DNA of 64,000 bases from contig NZ_VSFC01000062.1 in the NCBI RefSeq assembly GCF_008084905.1, forward strand, positions 1 through 64,000, written 5' to 3'. Under the pieces are notes generated by a model. It did not search any database and was not told the DNA's origin. It saw nothing but the letters and a program-made list of their open reading frames with translations. Below, in pieces: positions 7,434-17,200 of this stretch (positions within the stretch are counted from its first letter, which is position 1; every line of letters begins with the position of its first letter). A program made the translations under genes and the position numbers. This stretch comes from Xanthomarina maritima (GTDB lineage: Bacteria > Bacteroidota > Bacteroidia > Flavobacteriales > Flavobacteriaceae).

Positions 7434-8572
7434 ATTTGGATTAAAGTAACTAATAAGTGTATGACTTCTTTTATGTCTTTTTCAGTATTAAAACTATGAA
7501 TACAAAAGCGCAATCGTTCTTCTCCTTCAGGTACTGTTGGAGATAAAATAGGTTTGACATCAAATCCCTTTTTTAAAAATTGATTGGATATAGCTTTGAC
7601 ATTTTCATTTCCAATAATCAAACAACATTGAATAGCAGAATGGCTATCTATAAAATTTTTATGAAGTTTATTTTTAAAAACTTCTTTTTTAAATATATCA
7701 ATGTTTTTTTGAAGTTTAGAGATTTCGTGAGTTTTAGGTAGCTCAATAAAAACAGATTTTAAAGTCATTAACGTATGTGGTGGAAGTGCAGTGGTATAAA
7801 TAAACGATCGTGCAAAATTTATAAGGTACTGTGTAAGCTCTTGACTTCCTAAAATAGCTGCACCATGACTTCCGAAAGCTTTTCCAAAGGTAATGATTCT
7901 TGCAAAAATCTCTTTTTCTAAATTTAATTGTTGAATAAGGCCACAACCTTGTTCCCCAAAAACACCTATAGCATGAGCTTCATCTATAACTAGATGTGCT
8001 TTGAATTTTTTGCTTACCTGTGACATAGTGACTAAATCTGGTGAATTCCCATCCATAGAAAATACCGATTCTGAAACGATGTATATTTCAGATTCGCTAT
8101 GTTGAATTCTTTTCAACATCGTATCTAGATGAGCCAAATCGTTATGTTTAAATTTATAGGCTTTAGCACGACTCATAGAAATACCATCTCTTATGGAAGC
8201 GTGTATATACTCATCATATAAAATAATGTCGCCACGTTGAGGTACTGAAGCAAAGAATCCTAAATTAGCATCGTAACCAGAGTTGAATATTAAAGCCGAT
8301 TCGGAATAAAAAAATTCGCAAAGAGTGTCTTCAACCTCTTTATATAACTCGTAGTTTCCAGATAATAAACGTGAACCTGTTGCGCCATTTCTAGATAAAT
8401 TATATGCCTCTAAATAGTGATGCGTCATGTCGAAAATTAGTTTAGACTTTGAAAAGCCTAAATAATCATTAGATGAAAAATCTATCAAATGGTGTTGCGT
8501 ACCTAACTGACGTAACAAATTTTGCTCTTTACGTTTGTCAATTTTATCTTGGAGTTTTTTAGGAATCATCAT
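7430..8572 (-). CDS. bioF: 8-amino-7-oxononanoate synthase (KAPA synthase)
   Basis: BioF condenses pimeloyl-ACP or -CoA with L-alanine, the first committed step of biotin ring assembly. The alpha-oxoamine synthase fold is clear: NDYLGF (35-40), GATGSRLLSG (63-72), H124 (DEYIHAS), D198 in VIDEAHAIG, and the PLP lysine K231 in TFGKAFGSHGAA. Length (380 aa) is typical. It is the first gene of the cluster. Two ATG codons are adjacent (MMIPKK); the promoter at 8575-8582 lies only two bases upstream, so the second ATG may be the one used on a leaderless message. Confidence 0.96.
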   Translation of the reverse strand: MMIPKKLQDKIDKRKEQNLLRQLGTQHHLIDFSSNDYLGFSKSKLIFDMTHHYLEAYNLSRNGATGSRLLSGNYELYKEVEDTLCEFFYSESALIFNSGYDANLGFFASVPQRGDIILYDEYIHASIRDGISMSRAKAYKFKHNDLAHLDTMLKRIQHSESEIYIVSESVFSMDGNSPDLVTMSQVSKKFKAHLVIDEAHAIGVFGEQGCGLIQQLNLEKEIFARIITFGKAFGSHGAAILGSQELTQYLINFARSFIYTTALPPHTLMTLKSVFIELPKTHEISKLQKNIDIFKKEVFKNKLHKNFIDSHSAIQCCLIIGNENVKAISNQFLKKGFDVKPILSPTVPEGEERLRFCIHSFNTEKDIKEVIHLLVTLIQI

Positions 8573-8574
8573 GT

Positions 8575-8582
8575 CAAAGATA
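8575..8582 (-). promoter_or_regulatory. bioF promoter -7 element abutting the start codon
   Basis: The minus strand reads TATCTTTG, a perfect TAnnTTTG, ending two bases before the first ATG of bioF. Transcription would then begin at or just inside the start region, giving a leaderless or nearly leaderless mRNA. Confidence 0.55.
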
Positions 8583-8586
8583 CAAA

Positions 8587-8617
8587 AGACCTACAAGGAT
8601 TTTAATCTTACAGGTCT
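8587..8617. repeat. imperfect hairpin between bioF and the M61 gene
   Basis: AGACCT at 8587 pairs with AGGTCT at 8612-8617, with further pairing after two mismatches. It lies in the divergent promoter region, immediately upstream of the bioF -7 element. It could be an operator or one of the hairpin repeats common in flavobacterial intergenic DNA. The half-sites do not match the published BirA box. Confidence 0.5.
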
Positions 8618-8665
8618 AATTTCAGAAATAAAAACATTGTATATTTAAGCCTTAAATTCATTTTC

Positions 8666-10456
8666 ATGCATAAGTTTCAATTATTCCTTTTAGTTTTCCT
8701 GTTTTCAATAATATTAAAAGCTCAAGTATCTTCAAGTTATACTATTTCATTTGAAAATGCTGTGCATCATGAAGCAAACATTCAGGCAACATTTTCCGAT
8801 TTAAAATCAAATACTATAGAATTTAGAATGGCTCGTTCATCTCCTGGTCGTTATGCCATCCATGAATTTGCTAAAAACGTTTATAATGTTAAAGTAACTG
8901 ATAGCAAAGGAAATATTTTAAAAACAACACGACCAAATCCTTATGCCTGGCAAGTTTCTGGTCACGATGGAACTATTCAAGTAAGTTATACCTTGTTTGC
9001 AAATCATGGAGATGGTACTTATGCTCAAGTAGATGAGACGCATGCACATTTAAACATGCCAGCTACGTTTATGTATGTTCCTGAATTATCTAATAAAGAC
9101 ATGGAAATTACTTTTAATGTTCGAGACCATTTAAATTGGAAAGTAGCCACACAATTAAAACATCTGGAAGGAAATACATATTATGCTGAAAATTTGCAAT
9201 ATTTTATGAATAGTCCAACAGAAATTGCCAATTATAGAACACGTTCATTTCAAGTTGATAATCAAACTGTTAAATTGGTACTTCATGACGATGTAGCTTC
9301 AGAGAAAGATTTAGATACTTATTTTAACCATATTAAAAAAGTAGTGCTTCAACAGAAAGCCATTTTTGGTGAATTACCAACTTACGATTATGGCGAATAT
9401 ACCTTTCTTGCTTGTTATATGCCAAATGCCAATGGAGATGGTATGGAACATAGAAATTCCACTTATGTGGTAAGTACCAGAAGTTTGGCAAATGGAGGCA
9501 TCGATGGAAATATTGGAACCGTTTCCCATGAGTTTTTTCATTGTTGGAATGTGGAACGTATTCGTCCACTTGCTTTAGAACCTTTTAATTTTGAAGAAGC
9601 CAATATGAGTGGTGAATTGTGGTTTGCTGAAGGGTTTACAAGTTATTACGATGATTTAACGCTATGTCGTGCAGGCATTATTTCGCAACCAAATTATATA
9701 ACTGGTTTAACAAGCACTTTTAATTATGTGTGGAATTCTCCTGGTCGTGATTATTTTAATCCGATAGAAATGAGTTATCAGGCTCCTTTTGTTGATGCTG
9801 CTAAATCTGTTGATGAAACCAATAGAGAAAACACTTTTATATCATACTATTCTTATGGAAGTATGTTAGGTTTGGCTTTGGATTTATCTTTAAGGGATAA
9901 AGGCTTAAATCTGGACGACTACATGAAACTGGTTTGGCAGACTTATGGGAAAACAAAAACGTACTATACTATTGAAAACTTAAACGAAACGCTAAATACA
10001 TATGCTGGAAAAGACTTCGGAAACCACTTCTTTAACAACTATATATATAAAAGTGAGATGCCAGATTTCAAGCATTTATTTGAAACCGTTGGTGTTGTTT
10101 TGAGTACAGATCCTTCTAAAGTAGATTTTGGCGTTTCTGTAAGACATGGAAAATTAATTAGTAATCCATCAGTGAATTCATCAGCTTATAATGCTGGACT
10201 TCAAAAAGAAGATAAACTTATTAAAATTGGAACTACTGAAATAAAGGAAGATACCGATTTAAATACTTTACTTGATTCATATAAAGTAAACGATAAAGTA
10301 CTAGTTGTTTTTGAACGATTTGGAGAAACCAAAACCACTTCTTTAACGCTTCAAGCTGATACATCTTATACCATTTCTTTAATGGAAGCAGATAAAACAC
10401 CTTTAGTTAAAAATTTAAAAACTAATAGAGAAAACTGGTTGCAGACTAAAAAATAA
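8666..10456 (+). CDS. M61 family metallopeptidase with PDZ domain
   Basis: This 596-residue secreted peptidase has a signal peptide (cleavage about residue 20, after LKAQ) and the M61 zinc site HEFFH (H288, E289, H292) with the third ligand E322 in WFAEGFTSYY. A GMEH motif (259-262) replaces the GAMEN-like substrate loop. A PDZ domain occupies about 470-550 (GLQKEDKLIKIG). Relatives are glycyl aminopeptidases. It probably works in the periplasm. It is divergent from bioF and is followed by a terminator at 10463-10489. Confidence 0.92.
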   Translation: MHKFQLFLLVFLFSIILKAQVSSSYTISFENAVHHEANIQATFSDLKSNTIEFRMARSSPGRYAIHEFAKNVYNVKVTDSKGNILKTTRPNPYAWQVSGHDGTIQVSYTLFANHGDGTYAQVDETHAHLNMPATFMYVPELSNKDMEITFNVRDHLNWKVATQLKHLEGNTYYAENLQYFMNSPTEIANYRTRSFQVDNQTVKLVLHDDVASEKDLDTYFNHIKKVVLQQKAIFGELPTYDYGEYTFLACYMPNANGDGMEHRNSTYVVSTRSLANGGIDGNIGTVSHEFFHCWNVERIRPLALEPFNFEEANMSGELWFAEGFTSYYDDLTLCRAGIISQPNYITGLTSTFNYVWNSPGRDYFNPIEMSYQAPFVDAAKSVDETNRENTFISYYSYGSMLGLALDLSLRDKGLNLDDYMKLVWQTYGKTKTYYTIENLNETLNTYAGKDFGNHFFNNYIYKSEMPDFKHLFETVGVVLSTDPSKVDFGVSVRHGKLISNPSVNSSAYNAGLQKEDKLIKIGTTEIKEDTDLNTLLDSYKVNDKVLVVFERFGETKTTSLTLQADTSYTISLMEADKTPLVKNLKTNRENWLQTKK

Positions 10457-10462
10457 TTAGCT

Positions 10463-10489
10463 ATCTTCTTGTATCAATAAGATTTTTTT
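10463..10489 (+). terminator. terminator of the M61 gene
   Basis: ATCTTCTTG and CAATAAGAT pair with one mismatch around a three-base loop, followed by seven T residues. It reaches into the stop codon of the convergent gene. Confidence 0.65.
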
Positions 10490-11240
10490 AAGAATTAGCA
10501 ATTTCTTTTTCAATTTGTAAAATTATTTTTTCTAATAACCGATTTAGCGTGTTTAATAACTCATTACCAGTGTTTAATGTTTCCAGTTTAAAGGTGGCAA
10601 TGTTCCATAATTCCATACTTTTTATAAGATTTTCATAATTGGTTTTAGGGCCACCTTGTATCAAGCCATTTTTAAAATAATCGATAGCAATTTCGCTATA
10701 GTTTATATTTTTAACAAAATAAGGTTCTATAGTGTTAGTATATTGTGTTTGGTTATAATCTATTTGAATATTGAAAGAATCCCTAAGTTCTTTTAAATAT
10801 TTAAAATACATTTTAAGTGAGTCATTTTTTATTTGAGATTGCAGATTCTGATTGATAAATTCATCTGTAACTGGATAAGAAAGTGTGACAGCCCAAAATG
10901 TAGCCGTATTGCCCAGAAGCTTTTTAAGAGTAGGTATAGAATCTAAGTTTTCACTGTCTAATATGTTTAAAATACGTTTACTGCTTTTTATTTCTGAAGT
11001 GACATTATCTTTATAATATTTTATATCTTCCTTTTGGTTTTTGAGTTCTCCTGAAATACGCACTAAATAATCGATTTTTTTATTTGTGGTGATTCTTTCA
11101 GAATTCCAGTTGTTAATACTTAAGGCAATTAAAATCCCGATAACCACAAGTATAATTTCACCTAATGCATATTTAAAATACTTTGTAGTTCTTCCTTCTG
11201 AAAGCAAATTTTGTCTAATTTTTCTAAAAAACTTTATCAT
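10488..11240 (-). CDS. DUF6090-type membrane-anchored protein
   Basis: The 250-residue protein starts with the conserved flavobacterial DUF6090 N-terminus: a basic patch (MIKFFRKIRQNLLSEGRTTK), then one membrane helix (about 25-45, ALGEIILVVIGILIALSINN) ending in NWNSER. The rest is predicted helical and charged, and probably lies in the periplasm. No enzymatic motif is visible and the function of the family is unknown. It stands alone between dinB and the convergent M61 gene. Confidence 0.75.
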   Translation of the reverse strand: MIKFFRKIRQNLLSEGRTTKYFKYALGEIILVVIGILIALSINNWNSERITTNKKIDYLVRISGELKNQKEDIKYYKDNVTSEIKSSKRILNILDSENLDSIPTLKKLLGNTATFWAVTLSYPVTDEFINQNLQSQIKNDSLKMYFKYLKELRDSFNIQIDYNQTQYTNTIEPYFVKNINYSEIAIDYFKNGLIQGGPKTNYENLIKSMELWNIATFKLETLNTGNELLNTLNRLLEKIILQIEKEIANS

Positions 11241-11327
11241 TGTTTGGTTTTTAAATCTGCATTAATTTAAGGTTTGGCTATTTAGTAGATGTCGAAGTTC
11301 GCCTTTTTAATTTAAAAATTCAATTCC

Positions 11328-12440
11328 CTAAAAATCAAACTGTAATTGCACGCTTACCGTTTTAGTTTCTGGTTTATTTATTTTTTTGCTTTTAGATTCT
11401 GTATTCAAATTAGACATGGAGATTCCTAAAAGCCTCACAGAGTTGTTAAGTTTTTCTTGATACAACAGGTTTTTGGCTGTTTCAAGAATAATGTCTTTAT
11501 CGTTTATAAAGTAAGGCAATGTTTTACTTCTTGTTTGAAGTGTGAAATCGCTATACTTAATTTTTAATGTAACTGTTTTTCCAGAGACTTTACTTTTTAT
11601 TAATCGTTTTGAAACTTCTTTAGCTATATGGTCCAGTTTTTCGAGCATGAAGATTTCACTCGATAAATTTTCATGAAAGGTGCGCTCTGCTGCTAACGAT
11701 TTTCTAGTTCTTTGTGGCTTGACTTCAGAGGTATGAATGCCACGAACAATGTAATAATAGAATCTACCAGATTTCCCAAAATGTGCATCTAAATATTCTA
11801 GTGTTTTAGATTTTAAATCTTTTCCTGTAAAGATTCCTAACTGATACATTTTTTCAGCAGTCACTTTACCTACTCCATAAAACTTTCGAATATCTAAAGA
11901 TTCTAAAAAAGGAATCACTTCTTCAGGATTAACTGTTTTTTGTCCGTTGGGTTTGTTGTAATCGCTTGCCACTTTAGCTACAAACTTATTAATTGATATT
12001 CCTGCTGAAGCTGTTAAACCAACTTCATTAAAAATGCGCTCTCTAATTTCTTTGGCAATTAAACTAGCACTTGGATTTCCTTTTTTGTTTTCAGTAACAT
12101 CTAAATAAGCTTCATCTAAAGAAAGTGGTTCAACTATATCTGTATAATCGTGAAAAATTTTCCGAATCTGTTTAGAAATTTCATGATATCTATCAAAACG
12201 TGGTTTTACAAAAATAAGATCTGGACAATTTCGTCTGGCTTGTGCACCACTTAAAGCAGATCTTACTCCAAATTTTCTAGCTTCGTAACTAGCAGCACTT
12301 ACAACTCCTCGTGTACCTCCTCCACCTACTGCAATGGGTTTACCTTTTAATTCCGGATTATCCATTTGTTCTACAGACGCATAAAATGCATCCATATCCA
12401 CATGAATAATTTTTCGAATTGGTAAATTGTCTGGCATCAT
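11328..12440 (-). CDS. dinB: DNA polymerase IV (Y-family translesion polymerase)
   Basis: Pol IV copies past damaged template bases. The 370-residue protein has the catalytic carboxylates D15 (HVDMDAFYASVEQ) and D109/E110 (SLDEAYLDVT), the steric region YEARKFGVRS, and the thumb and little-finger domains to about residue 345. The extreme C-terminus QLQFDF looks like a beta-clamp binding motif. Two adjacent ATG codons begin it. It is divergent from the Rossmann protein at 12480; no LexA-type operator was recognised. Confidence 0.95.
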   Translation of the reverse strand: MMPDNLPIRKIIHVDMDAFYASVEQMDNPELKGKPIAVGGGGTRGVVSAASYEARKFGVRSALSGAQARRNCPDLIFVKPRFDRYHEISKQIRKIFHDYTDIVEPLSLDEAYLDVTENKKGNPSASLIAKEIRERIFNEVGLTASAGISINKFVAKVASDYNKPNGQKTVNPEEVIPFLESLDIRKFYGVGKVTAEKMYQLGIFTGKDLKSKTLEYLDAHFGKSGRFYYYIVRGIHTSEVKPQRTRKSLAAERTFHENLSSEIFMLEKLDHIAKEVSKRLIKSKVSGKTVTLKIKYSDFTLQTRSKTLPYFINDKDIILETAKNLLYQEKLNNSVRLLGISMSNLNTESKSKKINKPETKTVSVQLQFDF

Positions 12441-12479
12441 GTAAATTTATAATATCTTTATCAAAAATGACATGTCAAA

Positions 12480-13145
12480 ATGAGTAAAACAGCAATCATT
12501 TTAGGAGCTACTGGATTAACTGGAAGTTTATTATTAGAACAACTACTTTTAGATAGCAGATATAGTAAAATAACCCTCTTTTCAAGAACGTCATGTAATA
12601 TAAAACATGTTAAAATTGAAGAACATCTAGTTGATTTATTAGATTTATTATCACAAAAAAATAAGTTTTTTGCTGATGAAGTTTTCTGTTGTATTGGAAC
12701 CACAAAAGCTAAAACCCCAAACGAAGAACAGTACCTTCAAATAGATTTTGGGATTCCTGTAATGGCAGCACAACTTTGTAAGGAGAACAATATCCAGACG
12801 TTTATTGTGGTTTCAGCTTTAGGAGCAGATAAACATAGTGGTATTTTTTACAATCGAACAAAAGGAAGAATGGAAGAAGCTGTTTTGGTAGAACATATAA
12901 AAAACACGTACATTTTACAACCTTCCTTAATTGGTGGCGATCGCGAAGAGAAAAGATATGGAGAATCTATTGCAAAAGTTTTAATGAAACTTATTAATCC
13001 TTTTTTACTTGGTACGCTTTCAAAATACAAATCCATACATCCAATAACCATTGCAAAAAGTATGGTTGTTTTAGCAAATAGCTCTCATCCATCTGGAAGA
13101 GTTCCTTCTAACGAGATTAAAAATATAGTAACTAATAAAAAATGA
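12480..13145 (+). CDS. NAD(P)H-binding Rossmann-fold protein
   Basis: This 221-residue protein opens with the nucleotide-binding motif ILGATGLTG (residues 8-16) and a CCIGTTKAKTP loop near residue 71, like the atypical short-chain dehydrogenase family that includes the HTATIP2/TIP30-type proteins. A FIVVSALGAD strand and YNRTKGRME segment supply the usual S and YxxxK-like positions. Substrate unknown. It starts 39 bases from the divergent dinB start and is followed 24 bases later by the CYTH gene, suggesting a three-gene transcript to 14166. Confidence 0.85.
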   Translation: MSKTAIILGATGLTGSLLLEQLLLDSRYSKITLFSRTSCNIKHVKIEEHLVDLLDLLSQKNKFFADEVFCCIGTTKAKTPNEEQYLQIDFGIPVMAAQLCKENNIQTFIVVSALGADKHSGIFYNRTKGRMEEAVLVEHIKNTYILQPSLIGGDREEKRYGESIAKVLMKLINPFLLGTLSKYKSIHPITIAKSMVVLANSSHPSGRVPSNEIKNIVTNKK

Positions 13146-13169
13146 AATACCCACTTTTTGGGCATTGTT

Positions 13170-13637
13170 ATGATTGAAATAGAACGTAAATTTTTAGTAA
13201 AAAATGAAACTTTTAAAAATGAAGTCTTCAAAAAAACAACAATTAAACAAGGCTTTTTAAATTCGAATAAAAAAAGAACGGTTCGGGTGAGACTCACTGA
13301 CGAGCAAGGTTTTATAACAGTTAAAGGAATTTCATCAAAAGATGGTTTATCTAGATTTGAATGGGAAAAAGAAATTTCTAAAAACGAAGCTGAAGCACTT
13401 TTTAATTTATGTGAAAAAGGCATGATTGAAAAAACCAGATATTTAATTAAAGTAGAAAATCATACCTTTGAAGTTGATGAGTTTTATGGAGAAAATGAAG
13501 GTTTAATCATTGCTGAAATTGAATTAAATCATGCCACAGAACTTTTCGCAAAACCTATTTGGTTAGGCGAAGAAGTTACAGGAAACATCAAATATTATAA
13601 TTCACAATTAAGTAAACACCCTTTTAAAACTTGGTAA
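13170..13637 (+). CDS. CYTH-domain protein (triphosphate tunnel metalloenzyme)
   Basis: The ATG at 13170 gives MIEIERKF, which places the family signature ExExK (EIERK) at the very N-terminus as expected; a TTG codon four residues earlier is unlikely. The 155-residue protein has the eight-strand tunnel pattern of basic and acidic residues (RTVRVRLTD, GFITVKG, FEVDEF, LIIAEIEL). Bacterial relatives hydrolyse inorganic triphosphate or nucleoside triphosphates. The short length and single domain suggest a triphosphatase rather than the class IV adenylate cyclase, but this is inference. Confidence 0.9.
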   Translation: MIEIERKFLVKNETFKNEVFKKTTIKQGFLNSNKKRTVRVRLTDEQGFITVKGISSKDGLSRFEWEKEISKNEAEALFNLCEKGMIEKTRYLIKVENHTFEVDEFYGENEGLIIAEIELNHATELFAKPIWLGEEVTGNIKYYNSQLSKHPFKTW

Positions 13638-13638
13638 T

Positions 13639-14166
13639 ATGAAAAATCTAATTTTTACACTTTTTTGTTTCATTGCTTTTTCAGCATGTAAACAAGAGAC
13701 TAATGAAGTTGCAAATAAAACTCTTGATAAAGAATCAGACACATTAGTTGAAAAAGTTGAACCTATTTCAACAGTAAAAACAGCAAAAGAAATTAAAGAA
13801 GAATTGACTGCAAAAGGCTTTCAAACTTTCGATTATATAAATGCTAAAACCCAAGACACTATTTTAATGCAACAATATTTTATGGCCTTTCTTAAAAGTG
13901 GTCCCATTCGTTCTCAAAACGAGGAAGAAGCAGCTTTGCTACAAGAAGCGCATTTAGCTCATTTAGGACGCATGTATGAAGAAGGATTTGCCGATTTAAT
14001 AGGCCCTTTTGGAGATAATGGAGATATTCGTGGCATTACGGTTTACAATGTTCCTACTCAAAAAATGGCAGACAGTTTAGCCAATTTAGATCCAATGGTA
14101 AAAGCTGGAAGGTTAGAAATTGAAGTACATCCTTGGTGGTGTGCCAAAGGACAATCGTTACGTTAA
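13639..14166 (+). CDS. lipoprotein with YCII-like domain
   Basis: The 175-residue protein has a lipoprotein signal peptide with lipobox FSAC (C17), then a short linker, then a domain from about residue 65 to the end that looks like the YCII/ferredoxin-like fold (MAFLKSGPIR, HLAHLGRMYEEG, ADLIGPFGDNG, VHPWW). YciI-type domains are suspected enzymes; a lipidated version is less usual. It begins two bases after the CYTH gene, so they are almost certainly co-transcribed. A strong terminator follows. Confidence 0.75.
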   Translation: MKNLIFTLFCFIAFSACKQETNEVANKTLDKESDTLVEKVEPISTVKTAKEIKEELTAKGFQTFDYINAKTQDTILMQQYFMAFLKSGPIRSQNEEEAALLQEAHLAHLGRMYEEGFADLIGPFGDNGDIRGITVYNVPTQKMADSLANLDPMVKAGRLEIEVHPWWCAKGQSLR

Positions 14167-14190
14167 TTTAATATCTCTTAAATAGATAAA

Positions 14191-14230
14191 AGGCTCAGAC
14201 TAAAAGCTTATTATCCTTTAGTCTGAGCCT
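14191..14230. terminator. bidirectional terminator
   Basis: AGGCTCAGACTAAA pairs perfectly over 14 bp with TTTAGTCTGAGCCT around a 12-base loop. It separates the plus-strand lipoprotein gene from the convergent large protease gene and has T-rich flanks on both sides. Confidence 0.9.
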
Positions 14231-14256
14231 CATTTTTATAAGCATTTAAGCTTAAT

Positions 14257-17200
14257 TTATCTTTTCATTATTTTAAATGCAGATCTTTTCCCTTTATGCT
14301 GATAAATGAAAAATAATATTCCAGAACTAAAATCAGAGACATCAACTTGAATGTTTGATGATTCGTTTAATGAATAATCTTGTTCGAACAATATCCTTCC
14401 TGTTTGATCTAAAATCTGAAGGCTAGCTATCCCAGTTTTTTCAGCAATTTTAAGATTAACAAAATCACTAGTTGGATTTGGATACAATCTAATTTTCTCG
14501 TCATTTTGTTGGTTATTTAATTGAGTTTCTGTTATAGATTCAGTTGAAATTGAACGCAAAATCTCAGTACATGGATCAGCATTAGATCCATTTGCAGATT
14601 TAGAAGCACTGTTGCATCCCTGAGTGATAACTTCCCATTGTAATCTGCCACCATTTGTATAAATATCAAAAGTATGTGTGCCTGGTAAAAAGAGTTCAGG
14701 TGGAGATCCAATATATTGTGCATTCCCCTTTAATAGGTTATCAGGACCATTAGGAATATATATTGGCACATCTAACCTATTTGTATATTCAAAACGTAAT
14801 AGACTTACTACATTTGGGTTATTAGGTAATGTTGCTGGACTTTGACAAATACCTGAAGCAGTAATACGATCATTACATCCAACTAAAGGATTAACATACA
14901 ACAATCCGGGAGTTTGTGTTATTGTATAATTATCGTAACCCGATATACTGGTTAAATCTGCAATCACATCATATGTTCCACTTTCTAAATTACCTGTTTG
15001 TACGACACCGTTTTGATCTCTAACAATAAAATTAGTTACCGTTGGAGACATATCATTGCAGACAAGCCCATTTGCTATAATGTTAAAATTAGTAGGCACC
15101 ATATTTCCTTCAGAAATATAGGAAGACTCTACTTCTATAAAAAGATCAATATCTTCTATTGTTAAATTACCAGGCAGATAGGTTATATCGTAATTATTAT
15201 TTTCTAACTCTGGACTTACGGAAATATTCGTATCGTTAGTACATCCATCATTAGGAGTAAATATTAACTCTCCTAAAATTTCAGTCAATGATTCACCATA
15301 AGGTAATACCTCTTCACTTGCACTTATGCTAAAAGGTATATCTGTCTGGCCATATGTAATTGTTGCATCATCTACTGTAATGGTGAGTTCAAACGGATTG
15401 ACTGTTAGTTCACCCGAATTAATAAAAGAAATGTTGTAATTTGGTGAACTATTAGTTGCAGAAGCTTGAAAAGGATATGGACTTCCAGAAACGTCACATT
15501 GGGTACAGTCCACACTGTAAATTATTCCATTTGGGAAAACATCTTCTAATGTGTCACTATATTGTAACCCATCAATTATTCCAGTAGGAGTAATTTGCTC
15601 ATCTCCATAAGTTACTGTAGCATCTCCAGTAGTAACAGTTAGATTGGCTGGTAAAATCTCCAGAGATGTAGGTTGATACCTAATTTCAAAATTTGAATCT
15701 ATAACACCACCTGGAATGATATATTGCGTACCTGCATCAATTCCTGTTATGACATTAATTGGCTTGATTTCGATAGGTGTTTCACTATTTGAATCTTCAC
15801 CATTTAAAATAACAATGATGTTCTCGAAGGCATTCAAGATTGGAGTACTTTCACTGTTCACTAAAGGAACACCATTAACTAGAACCAACCCATTAACTAA
15901 TGAAACGCCATTGACTAACGAAACGCCATTGACTAACGAAACGCCATTGACCAATGAAATGCCATTGACAAGTGGAACACCATTAACTAGAGCTATACCA
16001 TTTACTAAGGATAGGCCATTAACTAATGCTATACCATTAGTAATATTAGAGTAATTACCATTGTCAATGGTATCTTCTGAAAATATATCAGCACCAAAGT
16101 TTACTAATTTTTCAACACCAGTTCCATTTACTAATGATAAGCCGTTTTGTTCAACGGTATCAGATTGATCCACTGTGCTCTGAGACACAAAAAAGGTTTT
16201 ATTAACTAAGGAAAGTCCGTTAATGGTTGGCTCGTTATTTACTAACGAAATCCCATTCACTAAAGAAAGCCCATTGACCAAGGAAAGACCATTGACCAAG
16301 GAAAGCGCATTTACATGATTTGTTGCAAAAGTATTAGCGACGTCTACATCTACTTCTAAATCCGTTTCGTCTGTATTACCATATACATAATCAAAACTTA
16401 TTTCTGGAAGAGCATCACCATACGTTATGTCTTCCAAAGTTTGTGGCTTAATAGTGACTTGCATTGGAGTTATATTAAGCACACCTTGTTCAATAATAAA
16501 ATTATATAATTCAGATAAGCCAATGTCTACATTTTCTAAATTCAATTCTATAGCATAGATGCCTACATTAGAGTTTGAAACTGCAGCAGTAGTTATTGAA
16601 ATGGATGGCAATAGGAGATCTATTTCTTCCTGTAAAAGAGAGGCTTCAGTGTCTCCTATACTTGTTGTAAAGGAAAAAAGAGGATTAGCTTCTCCATATC
16701 TTCTTGTTGCGTCATTAGGTTGTAAAATGACATCAGTAATAACTAGATCCTCAAAAGTTAAAACTTCTGAACTACCTCCATCAGTTCCATTTGTTAATGG
16801 CCCAGGTTCTGTATAAACATAAATAGGTGGATTTCCTATAAACTCTGGGATTGTAACTAACAACGTATTTTCATCAATAAATGTGGTTTCTAATGCCTCA
16901 CCACGAAATATAACCACAGATGATTCATCAAAAGAGTTTCCTTCAAGGATAAGCTCAAAGGCTATATCACCAGGCGAGTAAGTTGATGTGTCAAGATTTT
17001 CTAGATTGAACCTAATAAGATTAGGTGATGGATTTGAAAATACTCCGATGGAGTTATCTGCTGATAAGAAACCATAACCTGTTTTATTATCAAATCCTGG
17101 TAAATCCATATCTATGGCATTATTAGTAAGCAAACTACGAACACTTAAACTTGGATCTGAATTTGAAACATCAACTTCAAATTTTGTTTTAGCCTCAATA

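Noticed and set aside
8587-8617. BirA operator at bioF
   Set aside because: The inverted repeat has AGACCT half-sites in the everted order and does not match the known TTGTAAACC/GGTTTACAA box.
12461-12703. Minus-strand frame over the Rossmann protein start
   Set aside because: It is antisense to a gene with a clear nucleotide-binding motif and has no family resemblance.
13085-13423. Minus-strand frame over the CYTH gene
   Set aside because: Antisense to the CYTH protein, and no domain is recognisable.
15716-16054. Open frame on the plus strand across the LVNG repeats
   Set aside because: It is the antisense reading of a repetitive coding tract in the giant protease; the repeat keeps several frames open by chance.
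15853-16318. Possible CRISPR array
   Set aside because: The 18-bp units are contiguous with no unique spacers and are in frame with a protein, so they are coding repeats.
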